Position numbers and translations under genes: made by a program | Assembly: GCA_028023455.1 (NCBI GenBank) | Contig: JAQFVV010006220.1 | Span: forward strand, 11,081,416-11,145,415 | Origin: Epiperipatus broadwayi | Taxonomy: Eukaryota > Onychophora > Udeonychophora > Euonychophora > Peripatidae | Length of the DNA stretch: 64,000 nucleotides | Direction of reading: 5' to 3' | The notes under the pieces: generated by a model | What the model saw: the letters and a program-made list of their open reading frames with translations, nothing else | Told to the model about the DNA's origin: nothing | The model's database searches: none | Shown here: positions 39,170 through 51,909 of the stretch, piece by piece | How the letters are laid out: every line of letters begins with the position of its first letter | Position numbering within the stretch: position 1 is the first letter of the stretch

Positions 39170-41390
39170 CAAGAGTTTCCAAACTTTTTTTAGCTGCAGA
39201 CCCCTTTACCAAAAACTTTTAAAACCAATGATCCCCTAGTCATTTACTTTACTTACTGAAATTAATAAATTTGTACATTACTTGATATTAAATATTTCAC
39301 TAGATGTCAAACTTTTCATTTTAATCACTTGTAATTAATGATTGAAAACGATAAAAGGACTATGGAATATGGCATTATCTTGTGTAATGTTTAATATTGA
39401 AACCTGCACTAATGAAAATTATCACACAAAAAATAAGAGCAGAGATTTTTTTTTTAACTTTTGACATTTATGAAATAAATATTTAAATTCAAAACAAGTA
39501 CAAATAATGAAATCACTTTATTAATCATAAAAATGAAGAAAAAAATCAACATATTCAGATAGAATTAAACATCAACAAAATTACAATGAAAGATTTTAAT
39601 CAGAATTATAAAAATAAGAATACCAAATAAATTAGCTTGGAAAACTAAATTTAATAAGATGAGTGCACCTGGTGATCTGACAACAATTTATCTATGTCTA
39701 ATTTTAAATTAGTGAGTTGCCTTCTCAAATCTCCACGTTCAGTGATATGCAGTCAATATTGGTTCTGAAAGCAGGTTTAAAAGTACACTGATGCTTTTCT
39801 TACCAGATACAATTATGGAAATGCCAGAAAATACTTTTGTACAACAGTCCATAGAACTAGGTACAGAAATGTAATATCTTGTTGCAGCCAAAACTTTTGA
39901 TAACTATTTGAATTGTACCTTGAGATCCTCATTCATGCTGATGATTATCAGCTCATCTTGAAAAATTAAATTTGGTTCTGCCCTAGTATTGTTATGTGTT
40001 TATTATTGAGGCCAGTATTCCCAACGATAGAACATCTTTGAACATAGTTTTGAAATCTAAGTAAAAAGCCTCCAATTGGTTGACATACTGTAAGCTGTTT
40101 TCTTCTTGGATTGTGCCTATCTTAAATAAGTTGAAGAACTAGGAAATCTCAGATCTTGCAATATTTTGCTTAACCATTAATCTGGCAACAAAGCCGATAT
40201 GATTGATTTTGTTTTGATGAGATTCAAATCATCTCCTTGCAGTTATAAATTAACATCATTAAATTTTCCAAATAAGTAGGTTAAATAAGCAATATCTGTT
40301 TTACTTCTAAATAGTTTTTTTTTTCCAAACTGGAATCCTTATCTTCCAAAAACTTTAAGACAGATTGAAAAAGTGCAAAAAATCTTGCCAGACATAAACA
40401 TTTCAAAAGCGAAGACTTCAAAATGGAGAACCAATCGATAGAAATCTTCATCACTTTCCTTGCATAATTGAGTGAACAGCCTAGTGTTCAAAGCATTATT
40501 TGAAATTTTGTTCACAGCTGCTATAACAAACTGAAGTGATTAATGCAATTTGTTGCTATGGTTGTTGGTAATGGATTATGCAATAAACTGCAAGCCCTTC
40601 AGATATATGTTGTTTCAGGTAACTTATGAAACTGCAATAATGACCAATCATAGTTAGTGCTCCATCTATCATAAAAGATATTATATTTGTCAATGGAATT
40701 ATTTTTTCCCTGAAAAATAGCTTCATTAAATTAAAAATCAATTTACCTCTGGTGTCAGTTTCTAAAGTTCTAGCACTTCCTGATCTTGGATAAAGAGACT
40801 GTATACCTGCAACAAAGCTTCATTACTGGGTAATGTTAACTCATCCAATTAGAGGGGGGAATGTTTTTCTGCAAATGATTACACAAGCAATTTTCCATGT
40901 CATGACTCATTTCATCAATATGTCTCAAAGAACATCTTGTGCAGGTTTGTGGAGTACAGTGTTCAATACCTCCAATGACTGCTGCTAGAATCAGTTTCTT
41001 TCCTAAGGCATGTGGCTCTCCAAACTTTGCAATGACTAGGGATATGTTGTATTATGTCCTTAATCCATCGTCATTTTGCTTCAATGATGAAACAAGTATA
41101 TTATCTATCAAGATTCTTTTCAGAATTTTATCTTTAAGTAACTGAAAATATGACAAATCTTTTACTTTTTTATCAGAGTGAATTTTGTTCAAGTGATCTG
41201 ATTGATAGTTATTATGGTTTCAGAGCATCATTGCTAAAGACTTTTTTACATAGAAGGTACATTGGTAAATGTTTGTTGATAATAATAGGACAAATCTTAG
41301 CTTCAAATAGTTCATGCTGTATTGTCTGCCTTTCCTTTTTTGGTTGTCATATTATTATTGTAAAAAATAAAACCTTTTATTAACAATTTC
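39170..41390 (-). mobile_element. hAT-superfamily transposon remnant (ZBED5/SCAND3-like)
   Basis: The left boundary resembles a hAT terminus: gagtttccaaac and gcagacccctttacc at about 39172-39210. Transposase sequence runs from about 41390 (N-terminus) to 39670 on the minus strand. I could not find a convincing inverted terminus on the right, so that boundary is approximate and may extend to about 41950, where ccaaatttttt and atcaacccctag recur. No TSD identified. Confidence 0.65.
39660..41390 (-). pseudogene. hAT transposase pseudogene (BED finger to dimerisation domain)
   Basis: In N-to-C order on the minus strand: a BED-type zinc-finger remnant, YLLCKKVFSNDALKP (about 41275-41230); the first catalytic block, IPLTNIISFMIDGALTMIG, with the DDE Asp codon at 40666-40664; SYLKQHISEGLAVYCIIH (ending near 40570); then RLFTQLCKESDEDF (about 40490-40445); and the C-terminal hAT dimerisation region FLAFP, YLV and HITERGDLRRQLTNLKLDID (about 39860-39690). 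Reading-frame breaks occur throughout and the longest open piece is only 61 codons, so it is long dead. Family identity is from my recognition of the ZBED5/SCAND3-type sequence. Confidence 0.8.
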
Positions 41391-42624
41391 AACATCTCCT
41401 GTGATAAAAAAATAACAATAAAGTATGAACTTACTTGAAACAGAAGATTTTTGTTCAAACTCAAATAAATAAACTGTGTCCTCTGATTTTCTTTTTCACA
41501 GTACTGCTCCTCAGTAAATAATTATAGTCAAAGTTCAAATCACAAATAAGTATATGTCACATCAAATAACCAATTTGTAGTGTTTTATGAAAATATGACT
41601 GTACAAGACTGATAGATTCTGCTAATATCATCTCATCCCACTGCAAGCAAATGTGGACATGAAATGGTTTTTATGTCTGCACCTGCTTTGATATTTTGAT
41701 AAGACAATGCACAGATATGTTTGTACTACATATATTTTCATGCATTCTTACATGTGATTCTTTTAATGACCCATTTTACCTTTTTGATCATGTGTTTTTA
41801 TCAAAAAAGTGTTTTTTTAATTATTTTAATTTTTAATTAAGTACTTATTGAAATCATAGATGTTTTGAAATAAACAAATATCAGTAGTAAGGGAATCTAT
41901 TTTTGCTGTTGTTGACCTCCAAATTTTTTTATTGAAACTATCAACCCCTAGAAAATTCAAATTCTTGTTTTAAAGTATAAGTTAATAGATTTACTAGATA
42001 TTAATAATTATTCATTCAGAATTTTAAACAAATATCAAACCAAGAAAGTTTTGTTCATTTTTTAAATTCACTCTGCTCTGCCCTGCATTTGAATAATGAA
42101 AACGGTCCTTTGTTGTGAATAAAATCTACTTTTTAAAATAATTCCAAAGTCAAATGTGATTTTTTTTAAAATTAAAAATTATTTAATTTTTAAACAAAAG
42201 TATTTATAAAATGAGATCAAATTTATTACATTTTGATAAATAATAATGATTTAATATTAAAATGAATGTTGAAAGCTTATAGTAAGTGAAAACAAAAATC
42301 TGTCAGAGTACAGGAGAGTTAAAAACTATCAAATAATTTTGAATAAAGAACTTAGTTACTGATTTATTATACATATATAATTATTTGAAATTCAATTGTT
42401 ACTAATTTTCTTCTTTTCTGAGCCAATGTAATATTTAATAAAATGAAAATACATACATAAAAGATAGATTTTTAAATATGATATATACATAAGGGATATG
42501 CATTTTAACTTATAGTAGAAATATGTACTGATATATATATATATATATCAACTTTGTTTCCAGTCAGTTGAGAGTACAATATAGTTTTACATTTTTATTT
42601 ACTGCACCAATACTAAAAACTTAA
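41391..42624. other. AT-rich DNA with an (AT)n array
   Basis: (AT)n at about 42531-42548. Possibly the outer part of the hAT element up to about 41950. Nothing else recognised. Confidence 0.4.
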
Positions 42625-42950
42625 AAATAATAGATAATTCTTTTTTATATTAAATGTTTTTATTGACTATGCACTAAAAAGAAAGAAAATAATTGCTTCT
42701 TTAATCACAGTTGGAGTTTTTAGATTTATTGAATAAAAGTATGGGAGGTTTACAAATTAATTAAGTCAATCCCTTGTTATGAAAAATAGAGATTGACTTA
42801 ATTAATTAATTAATTTCTGGACACTCCTTCCCCATGCTTTTATTCAATAAATCTAAAAACTCCAACTGTGGTTGAAGAAACAATTTTTTTTTTCTTTTTA
42901 GTCCATAGCAATAAAAGCATCTAATATTAAAAAAAAAAAATTTATCTCTA
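42625..42950. repeat. Foldback palindrome, arms about 135 bp
   Basis: cacagttggagtttttagat on the left pairs with atctaaaaactccaactgtg on the right, and the match extends outward past gcactaaaaag / cttttttagtcc and inward to gattgactt around a loop of about 20 nt near 42780. Some inner arm segments differ. A TSD and a one-sided tail could not be established, so I do not assign it to the PLE-type foldbacks. Confidence 0.7.
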
Positions 42951-45061
42951 TCATTGCACTTGTGAATTTTTTACATTTCAATATTAGATCTTTTACCTCC
43001 TCGTTGTAAAACTAAATTTTGTTAAGATAGAAAAAACAGACAACTCACTGCAATTAAGTATTCCTTTATAGATATTTAATATTTTTTTATCTGTTAGTGG
43101 GTCTATAAACTAATTTATTTATTGCAAAAGCTTAACAACCACTTCTGAAATTTTGTTTGAATAATAACAGTTTTTAAATAATAAATATACAGATTAAGGC
43201 TGTGAATAAATGACTGTTTGAATGATAAACTGCTTGGAAAAACTAGACTGATATGCTGTAACTAATGATCAAATTGAAATTGATATCTTTTAAAATTATT
43301 TTTTACTCCTTATAACAATATGACTACTTTATGAAGTGTATAATAAAAAACAAAGAAAATAATTAAAATATTTATATCTATTAAATTACAAGTGACACTT
43401 TTTTATTTGACGTGTTTATGATCAACTGAATCTAGATCCAACTTTGAAGTTTTATAAATAGAATTGCAAAAAAAAAACTATTAATTTCCATTGAAATAAT
43501 TAATAAAGACAGATGGATATATTTTAAAAACTGGATCTATAATATGTTTTGCTAGACATGATAGTAAAGAATTATCTGAAGGTGTTATCGAAATTTTAAA
43601 AAGAAGTTTACTTTTAATTAATTAAATAAATACACTGTGCTAACATTTGTACCATTAAAGATTTAAACCATAAGAGAATTAGCATATAGAATTTTACCAT
43701 ATTGCTATGTTTCTAACAGAGTTTTAAATTTATTAATTATTACATTTTACTAATTTAAGTAAGTTGGTATTGAAAGTGTTGATTAAAAAAATCTTTTCTA
43801 AAGATTGAAATATTAATAGAAAAAAAAAAAAACTCTGTAGTTACTGTTTCATGTATTTCATGATGTTATCACATCCAAGCCCCAATAGGAACTGGAATTC
43901 ATGATTGGCAGTTTATTTTATTCTGAATGGTGATATGACTTTATAATATAGAGTTTACAGTCATGTGTTAGAAATCAGTCAATGTTAAACTGGAAGTCAA
44001 AGTCAAAAAGAATCAGTTACCAAAAAACAGACATTTGTAAAATATTCAACTTATGCATTTCTAACAGAATTTATATACAAGGGAAATGTTACAAATAGCA
44101 AACTTTTTTTTAATGAATCTACACATTAAGAACTAAAGTAAGAAGAAATTTGCTTTATTATTAGAAAGAAAAGGAGAAGTCTTCAAACCTTGATCTATAG
44201 ATACATACATTTCTGATAAGAGAAGCATAACTTGCAACATAATATAATAAAATTTAATTTCAACAAAATCAACTTGTGAAAGCATAAGAAGATTATAGAA
44301 AAATGTCTAGCTCTCCAAGAATGAAATTAGTAACCCAATTGCCAAAGGGAATGTAAAAAAAATGAATTTGAGATTTAAGATCTCAGAGCATTCTCTATTC
44401 TGCATATTAATATAATGAGACAGTAACAAGATTAAACATTTTTACATATACAAACTGTAGTCACTCAAGCCAAATTATTTTAACTGTAGTTCATAATTAT
44501 TAAATAACTAAATAAATAACATTTTATTATTTAATATTGTATTTTTGTTGTTAATCCCAGGTTTATTTATATTTTCAGTTATATAAATATTCGATATATT
44601 ATTTTTTAGCCTGATGTAAATGTAGACTCTATAGATAAAAAAACAAACAGATTTTCTACTTAATAGTTATCCATTAGATAAGGTGCTGGATTTGTCCTGG
44701 TGTTTTTAATCTAATGCTTGAATATCAAGCATCTCATTAAGGAAGTCAGTAGCAGAAACTGGTCTGGGGTTAAAAGCTTATTTGCGAGCTCTATATATAA
44801 CATTGCTATCACTATTTCCCATATGTTGTTGAATAGCAATATAATGAAAAATAGTATCTATATAAATAAAGTATTTATTCAGAAGTTAAATCGTGTCAGA
44901 CCTGTGGTGGTGTTAGCGAGAAGCATACCAAAACTGATTTATTAATATAAACTGAAACAGATTTCCTTTTGATAAAAAGAATATCAACATGGTGGTAAAT
45001 CTTATCCAAACAACTTGTTAGAATTCTAGGGAAAAAATCAAACTATTTTCCATTTAATTAA
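42951..45061. other. AT-rich DNA, nothing firmly recognised
   Basis: A weak hammerhead-like string lies near 44740-44780 and is listed among the rejected items. No coding frame recognised. Confidence 0.4.
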
Positions 45062-45320
45062 TTGTCTAAATAACATTACAATTTGTTAAATCATGAAAGT
45101 TACAACAAAATAATGAAAAGAGAAGAATCATTTCTCTTTAATAAGATTCTTAGATAACATTGTAATATTATACTTTATTAAATCCTGAAGGTCACAAAAA
45201 AACTGACAGAAGAAAACTAATTCTATATAAGTTAACTAGAGATAACATTACAATCTATTAAATAATGAAGGTTACAATAAAAGTATTTAAAAAGAAGAAA
45301 TGATGGTAAATCTTTTACTT
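45062..45320. repeat. Degenerate minisatellite, about three units of 85 bp
   Basis: taaataacattacaat (45067), tagataacattgtaat (45151) and agataacattacaat (45239) begin successive units. Each continues with ttaaat, a atgaaagttacaa-like or ctgaaggtcacaa-like block, and gaagaa. A ggtaaatctt motif flanks both ends (about 44993 and 45306). Confidence 0.65.
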
Positions 45321-46499
45321 TAGACATTTTAAAAATAAAAAAATTCAGAGAAAATAAACATAGAGAAGATAAAATAAATCTTATTTATTCAATAATGGGC
45401 AGAATTCTAAAAGATACAAATGATTAAAATATAAAAAACCATTAGAGTCCAAAAAATCTGCATTAAACTATTTTAAAGGCTATTTTGCCTTTGTAAATTA
45501 TTTACATATACAGTAATAAGAAAGTTTTGGATTTTGAACATCTTTCACAAGATTATTATTTTAATTGAAATTACAAATTAAATGCATTACACTTCGGAAT
45601 CTACAAAATAATTAATATTTTTTAAATAGTGAGATACTCAATTATAAATAGCTGCTAAAATCATGTTTGGTAGAAGTAGAAAAAGAAGAGAGGAAATTCA
45701 GAAAAATTTAGAGAGCAAACCACTTTTTTAAGTAGATTAAATATGAAGCAGCTTTTCTAATAAATCAAAAGCCTTTCTATTTCCTCATAAAAAACCAATG
45801 AAAGTTTGCTAATGGCTGAATGGTGAGGGTTTCAGTAGTTTCCACCCTTGTTTTATCTTTTAGCTAAAAATATTTAAATGCCTATAGGTTAAATATTTGA
45901 TATAAAAATTCTAAGTGCCTTTAAAAGAATTCACTTGGCTCAGGTTCGAACCTCATATCATGCTTTCTATTAGATTTTTAAAAAATTTAAAACGAAAAAG
46001 AAGATATTTAATTGCAAACTAATATCATAAATTTATTAAAAGCTTACTGTTAAACCAGAACTAACAAACAATTGAATTTATAATTGCACAAGTGAAAAAA
46101 TATAAAATAATTAGCTACAATTATTTTTTAAAAAATCAAATTTCAAGTAAATAATATGGTAACCATTAAAAAAAATCATAAAAGGAAAAATCTCGCCGTA
46201 TTTTATATACTAAATATTTTTAGACCGCTGAAGTAGCGTTATATAAAGAATTTAATCTCGTCATTAATTATAATTTAATATTTGATTTTTAGAATATAAA
46301 TCATGTAAGTAAAAATTTAATTGCTAGAATAATGTTATCTATTATTAATTTTAATCAGATTCATTTCCGGAAATATTTAAATTAATACATTCCTAAAGTA
46401 AATTATGATTTTCCAATAGTTTGGAGGAATTATTTTAGTAGCAATACGTCCAACCTTGTATTCCATCTTTTCCTTCTTAATTTCAGTTTCCATCATTCT
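45321..46499. other. AT-rich DNA, nothing recognised
   Basis: A tRNA B-box-like ggttcgaacctc occurs at 45943-45954 with no convincing A box. No coding frame. Confidence 0.4.
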
Positions 46500-46720
46500 A
46501 TTTTTTTACAATGACGTCATTAATTCTTGAAAGGCTAATCTTCAAACTGTTTATTTTTACATGTCATCCTTACTGAATTGACCTTCAACGAAACAAGCGA
46601 AACAGCTGGGAGTTCTACCATTTGCTCTTCGCCTCACAGCTCGGGAGCGCTGCAGATCGATCGACTATTTCTAATACTTTATAAAGGACAAGTTCATTTC
46701 GCACTCTTAGGTGGAAAATA
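46500..46720. promoter_or_regulatory. Promoter-like block: palindromic CRE, E-box, CpG patch and TATA
   Basis: A full CRE, TGACGTCA, lies at 46512-46519 inside the longer palindrome aatgacgtcatt. It is followed by an E-box-like acagctgg, a CpG-rich patch around 46628-46663, and TATAAA at 46680-46685. The order fits a plus-strand promoter with a start near 46710. The open frame across it begins with TTG, not ATG, and carries no recognisable domain, so I do not call a gene. Motif-based inference only. Confidence 0.35.
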
Positions 46721-48280
46721 TTACATACAATTTTTTCTTTTAATTAATTGCCAGAGAATTAATGCAATATTAAAATTAAACCTAAAACTTTATCCTAAAA
46801 TTTAATTATTTAAAAACAATTTGTATAATCATCTCTTTTATATAGATGTTTAATTTTTTTACACCAGTAATGCTTTTTTTTTTTTAAAGAAAAAAAATCA
46901 TTTTATAAAAAGAATGATTTAAATCCATTAAGAAGATTCCGAGAAAAAAAAAATCGATTTTATATAGCAATAACTACACATGTATGCTTACACATAAGTC
47001 CCACGCACGCACACGTTTTTGTATTTTACTTGATATTATATAATAATTATTATACTGATTTTGGGATCGAGATCTCACATCAGATATGACAAACCCGATG
47101 TGGCCATTGCTAAACCTAATCTTTAAAATATCTTCATTATATCTTTTGTCTTTTAGTTAAATCTATAGAGTTTTATTTTCTTATTTTTTAATACCTTTTT
47201 TTACAAGAAGGAAAAATATATCTTTTTTTAACTTTATGTTTTTCTTTATTCTACCTTCTCTTTTTTTTTTTTGTATCTTATTGCTAGTATCTACCTATAT
47301 TAAGCAGCAACAACATAGGATAATATTGGCTTGTCAGAGATATTAATCATAAACCAATACCATATATTATGTTAAAAATTTTACGCCTAATGCCATTTGT
47401 GCGATCACCAGGAGTGAACAGTCAGTCAACTTCGTGTTCCTAATAATAATGATATTGATTTTATTACCTCCCCCTTCCTCACAGAAAAAAAAAAAAGCGC
47501 AGAAACTTTTAACTGCGTTTTATGCTGATGTAGGTTTGGTTTAAGTGATTTTTGTTATAAAGCAGATTTGCTGACTCCGAATAAATATTGGCATTAGTAA
47601 ATGCTAACAAACTAGCAATAGTTTCCATCAGGGTGGTAAATGTTCTGGTCAGAAAAAAAAATTAGTGACCGTTACTCCTCTCCAACAAATAAAGTACTAA
47701 GTTATAGTAGTGAACTAGGCTTGCTTTACCTTGTTGTGGCTGAAATTCAGAAGCAGTATTATTTATTGCTTACAGCAAATTTGTGAGAGAAACAAGATGG
47801 AAAAATGTATATATGTATTTTATTGTCGGGCGAAGCCGAGTCATTACGCAATAGGGTATCTTGCTTATCAACAGTAATAGATTTGACATCATATTACATT
47901 CTCTTAACACAATTTGTTTTAGCATCTCAATAGTAGAACTAACTTTGGTGAGTTTTTACAGTAATTAAGATACTAAGAAAAATTATGTAGTAGTATACCT
48001 GTATTTTAAAGTCTATTAATAACGTTTTCTTAATATCGTCTCTGGGAATCGTTATATTGGATAAAAAAACATTTAATATTTTCTCTCTTGGAAAAGTGGA
48101 TAAGATGGTATATATACAGATTTAATTTGTGGCATATATAGTCATATTTTAAATATATATATATTAATGAAGTAATTATAATAAAAATAATTAATTAAAG
48201 GAAATTTTATTTAGATTACATATTATATTAATGAAGTAATAACATAAAAAAAATATTTTTCTATAATATTATGATTTTAC
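46721..48280. other. AT-rich DNA, nothing recognised
   Basis: A GC-richer string, gtcgggcgaagccgagtcat, near 47825 could mark an unknown repeat. No coding frame. Confidence 0.4.
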
Positions 48281-48502
48281 ATTTATAGGTAATATATGCG
48301 GGATTTGAACTCAGATTTCACACGACCCACTACTCTCAGTGCCATCTCATATTGTTGACCCACCTGTGTGTGATCAGGTGGGTCAGCAATATGAGATGGC
48401 ACTGAGAGTAGTGGGTCGTGTAAAAATCTGAGTTCGAATCCCGCATATATTACGTATATAAATGCAGGTTTAAGCCTTACGATGTATTAATTTATAAATA
48501 AT
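48281..48502 (+). mobile_element. Foldback insertion with tRNA-like B box, diverged 13-bp TSD
   Basis: A 196-bp insert (48294-48489) lies between atttataggtaat and atttataaataat (11/13 identical). The arms of about 75 bp are almost perfect inverted copies (for example ctctcagtgccatctcatat / atatgagatggcactgagag). The right arm has a 41-nt tail (48449-48489) absent on the left. The sense arm contains gagttcgaatcccgc, a good tRNA B box, and tggcactgagagtagtggg, which could serve as an A box. It may be a tRNA-derived SINE inserted in foldback form. Confidence 0.7.
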
Positions 48503-50700
48503 GTAAAATAAAATTAGAAATAAAATTAAAAAAAGAGCGAAAAAGTAAATATTAAATATTAATTTCGTATATAAAAACAATATTTAAAATTATTAAATAT
48601 AACAAATCAGTGGTAAAGTTATAATGAATATTATAAATTCTGAATACATACATTGTCTTATTAATACGATCTTCAAAAGGAATATACAAATGTAGTTATA
48701 TATTAGTTACCGAATTCTCTCTTCATGTGTCGACATATTAATTTATTATTTCTTCCCGGAAGAAATGACAAGTCAAAGAAATAATAAAAAATCACTATCT
48801 TACTCAACTTTGCTTTTTATCTAAGTTCGAAGATGGGGACATATTGGTTCTCATTAAAAAGTTATATAGGCTGCATTCTTTCACTCAAAAAGCTCTCTAT
48901 ACATAAGATGATATCAGGAAACAAAATGTAATGACATAATTAATTAATAGGGATTAAAAACATAGTCTATTAGTCAGATTTATCTCAGTTAATAGTTAGA
49001 AATAGTTAGTAAAAATGGATAAAATGTTTCTTTTTCAATATAATCCAGCTTTATAAAAATGTGTACTTCATAAAACTTGAATGAATATTATACCCCTAAA
49101 CAAACAAGTTTTTTTTTTTGTCATATTTATTACCCAAGCATAATAACTCTTACCTTCTTTCTGATATTCCAACATTAAAAGCGTACAAAAAATTAGCATT
49201 GGATTCAAATTTAAGGTTTAAATTTAATAATCAAATACAGATTAAAAATAATCTAAATAGTTATTTTTCAAAAATTTTTAATATTTAAGCAAAGTTTCAA
49301 AAACGATCTTTAACCTTTTATGATAAATAAATTTTTACCCTCATTTATAAAAAATATGCAGTAAATATATATGAATTAATGTCTAATTGTAGAGGGTTGT
49401 CTGTTTTTTTTTTTCTTTGTTAATCGGTTGAGAATATTCAACATTGTTACATTTTGATTTACCAGAGTCACACTGATTCACTTTAGATAAATACCTTAAT
49501 GATTTTCACTAACCATTTTTTAAACTAGAAATTATCCCTAGCCCAGATATAAATTTTAAACTGTAATTAAACATTGCTGTATCTGTTTTTTAATTAAACA
49601 CACATGGAATTATTCATATTCATTTTTCTTTTTCATTGGGAAATATTCAGCTGCATTTTTCTAAATTCAGTCATACAAAATTTTCTAAATATTTTATAAA
49701 AGTTTATGATTTTTCTGATGGCATTTTTAACAGCTTCCCAGATAATCTGCTTTTTATCCCAGTAAATTTTAGTGTTCTGCAGTTTAATCAATATTTGCTG
49801 CTTATTGGTTCATCCAGATAACTTTAGGCAGATGCAATGTAGACTGAATTTATTTTTCAAATAGCTAATATAATATTTTTTATATAACTGATAGCCATTT
49901 TTAACTTTAGATGTTGTGATACTTTAGAAATTCATTTTCATTTGAAACCATTATAAACGTCCACATTTTCCACCACATTAAACATACAGCTTTTATCATC
50001 TATTAATTATCCATTTCTATTTTTAGTTAGCTTTATTGTGGATTTAATCAATCTTACCAGAGTTACATAGTTTTAAAGTTGTCTTTCCATCAGTTATTCT
50101 GCTGGTGTTTTCCTGCAATTGCTGAATGCATACAATTATAATGAAAGACTGTTTGAAACATTATTTTATGGATGCATAATACTAACAAGTCCATCATTTT
50201 AAACTTTATTTTTATGATGAAGTAATGAGATGATTAAACCTTTGATATGGAATATTTTTGAAACTGCCAAGATTTAAATCTAAAAGAATTGTCAGTAATC
50301 ATGATCTCTAGTTATGTGTGGCATGAAAAGATTGCTGACTCATCAGATGAGGTACACATATGAATATAAATCAACCAAAATGAAAAAAATATTTCCTAAA
50401 ACAGATTATCAATATAATTATTAATTTGATAACATAATTTGAAAATTATTTAATTTTGAAAATTTATGGCACAATACTTAAATTGGAACTGTATTATTAA
50501 AATATTAGTCAACAGAACATCTTTAAGCATGGAGCACACTAATCTATATTCTATTCAACAATTTGCACCTGTAACTGCTTATATGGGATTATTCATTTTT
50601 TTGTGGATTCTGACTTCTCATTATGATGTAAATCTTTAAATGCCACATACTCTTAAGCTAATATTCACCCAAGATAAAAATTGATGATTATTTTTTTATC
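48503..50700. other. AT-rich DNA, nothing recognised
   Basis: No coding frame or repeat that I can support. Confidence 0.45.
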
Positions 50701-50792
50701 AATAGTTGATAATTTAAACCACTAAACATCACATGATCACCATACGCTGCAGTATGGAGGGTTTTGCCTGTTTTAATAATAGTTGATAATTT
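50701..50792 (-). mobile_element. 62-bp mini-insertion of the hammerhead family, perfect 15-bp TSD (copy F)
   Basis: aatagttgataattt is exactly repeated at 50701-50715 and 50778-50792. The insert between them (50716-50777) joins 28 nt of the family's antisense terminus (ccactaaacatcacatgatc) to 27 nt of the opposite strand (ggttttgcctgttttaat) through a 7-nt junction. The right edge falls at the same ttaaaacagg point where the inverted arms of copies B and C start. There is no room for a ribozyme or protein. Confidence 0.85.
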
Positions 50793-51790
50793 TTAAATAT
50801 TTAATTATTAAATCCATGTTTTACAGGTTGTCTTCAAACATTAAAAACATTCTACTGATTATTCTTTTCCAATTGGTAAGGTGGCATTATTATCAATATA
50901 TAATAAATTTAGCACAAATATCAGTATACTGTGACGTTTTTATAAGGTTTTTTTTTATCTGAATAAAAAACTGTCCTTCATTTATTTCTTGAACAGTTTA
51001 AATCAAGCAAGTTGCACATTCTATATTAAAAATAAAATAAAATTAAAATAATTATCTTTATTGCTAACACTACCTCTAGTTTTACAGTAATCACCATTAA
51101 CGATTTTACTATTATTTGTACCACTTTAATAAAGGGTTTATTATTCATATGACGAGCAGATCAATTTTAGACCATCTTTTAGATCTCTCCCACTTTCATG
51201 AGGAAGGTCTCTAAATATACCTCCTAAATATACAATATTTTCCAAATAAAATGTCTGCTTTTTGCAAAGATTACCACTATAAACTTTCAAACTACTAAAC
51301 CTGTTCTCTTTACAGTTTTTTCAGTAACAAAGCTTATGTATAAAAAAGAATGTTGGAGTTAGAATTGAGCACGTTCAATTAAAATATGAGAATGAGGCTG
51401 CATAAACACATATTCTATTTTCATAGTTAATATAGTGAGATGGATGATGACATGAGAAGTTAATGATGACTGAACTCTAGAATAATTTAGTAACTTGAAA
51501 ACTGTAAAATAAAAAAACGCAGAGTGAAGACAAAAATACTTTTTATTTAGAAAACAGTAGCTAACCTCATAAACCAACGTCTTAATCTACAGTGCATTAG
51601 GGAATACTATTGGTCGAGCACTGCCTATTAGCTTTTTGCAATTAACCTTCATATCTGGAAAACATTATCTTTTCACCTATATTAAACTTTTATATTAAAT
51701 AATTGTATTTAATCCGTTGAAATCTAGATTTGATTTTTATAATACAACACTCACAATCCTCGCAAAAAAAAACATTTCCCATGAAATAAC
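50793..51790. other. AT-rich DNA, nothing recognised
   Basis: Chance frames only. Confidence 0.45.
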
Positions 51791-51909
51791 TATATCCTTG
51801 TTTATATAAGGAATCGTGTGAAAGTCTAAGTTCGAATCCCTTATATATTACAGTATATGTGTGCAGGTGTGGGTAAGTCTGTACAGTGTATTAAATTATA
51901 TCCTTGTTT
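51791..51909 (+). mobile_element. 93-bp mini-insertion of the B-box foldback family, 13-bp TSD
   Basis: tatatccttgttt is repeated at 51791-51803 and 51897-51909. The insert begins with a vestigial antisense arm, atataagg, then the sense sequence cgtgtgaaagtctaagttcg and its B box, ending with the arm atcccttatat and a tail of about 50 nt containing tgcaggtgtgggtaagtctg. It is a short relative of 48294-48489 (same B box and tail). Confidence 0.8.

Noticed and set aside
40939-41383. Plus-strand open frames of 68 and 77 codons
   Set aside because: They lie opposite the hAT transposase remnant, whose minus-strand reading explains the sequence.
44735-44785. Hammerhead-like string with cagaaactggtctgggg on the plus strand
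   Set aside because: GAAAC..GUC is present, but the upstream core reads CUCAUUA instead of CUGANGA and the flanks do not pair as stem I.
45943-45954. B-box-like ggttcgaacctc
   Set aside because: No A box at the right distance and no cloverleaf, so no tRNA or SINE call.
46578-46805. Plus-strand open frame beside the CRE/TATA block
   Set aside because: Begins with TTG, has no ATG near its start, and shows no recognisable domain.
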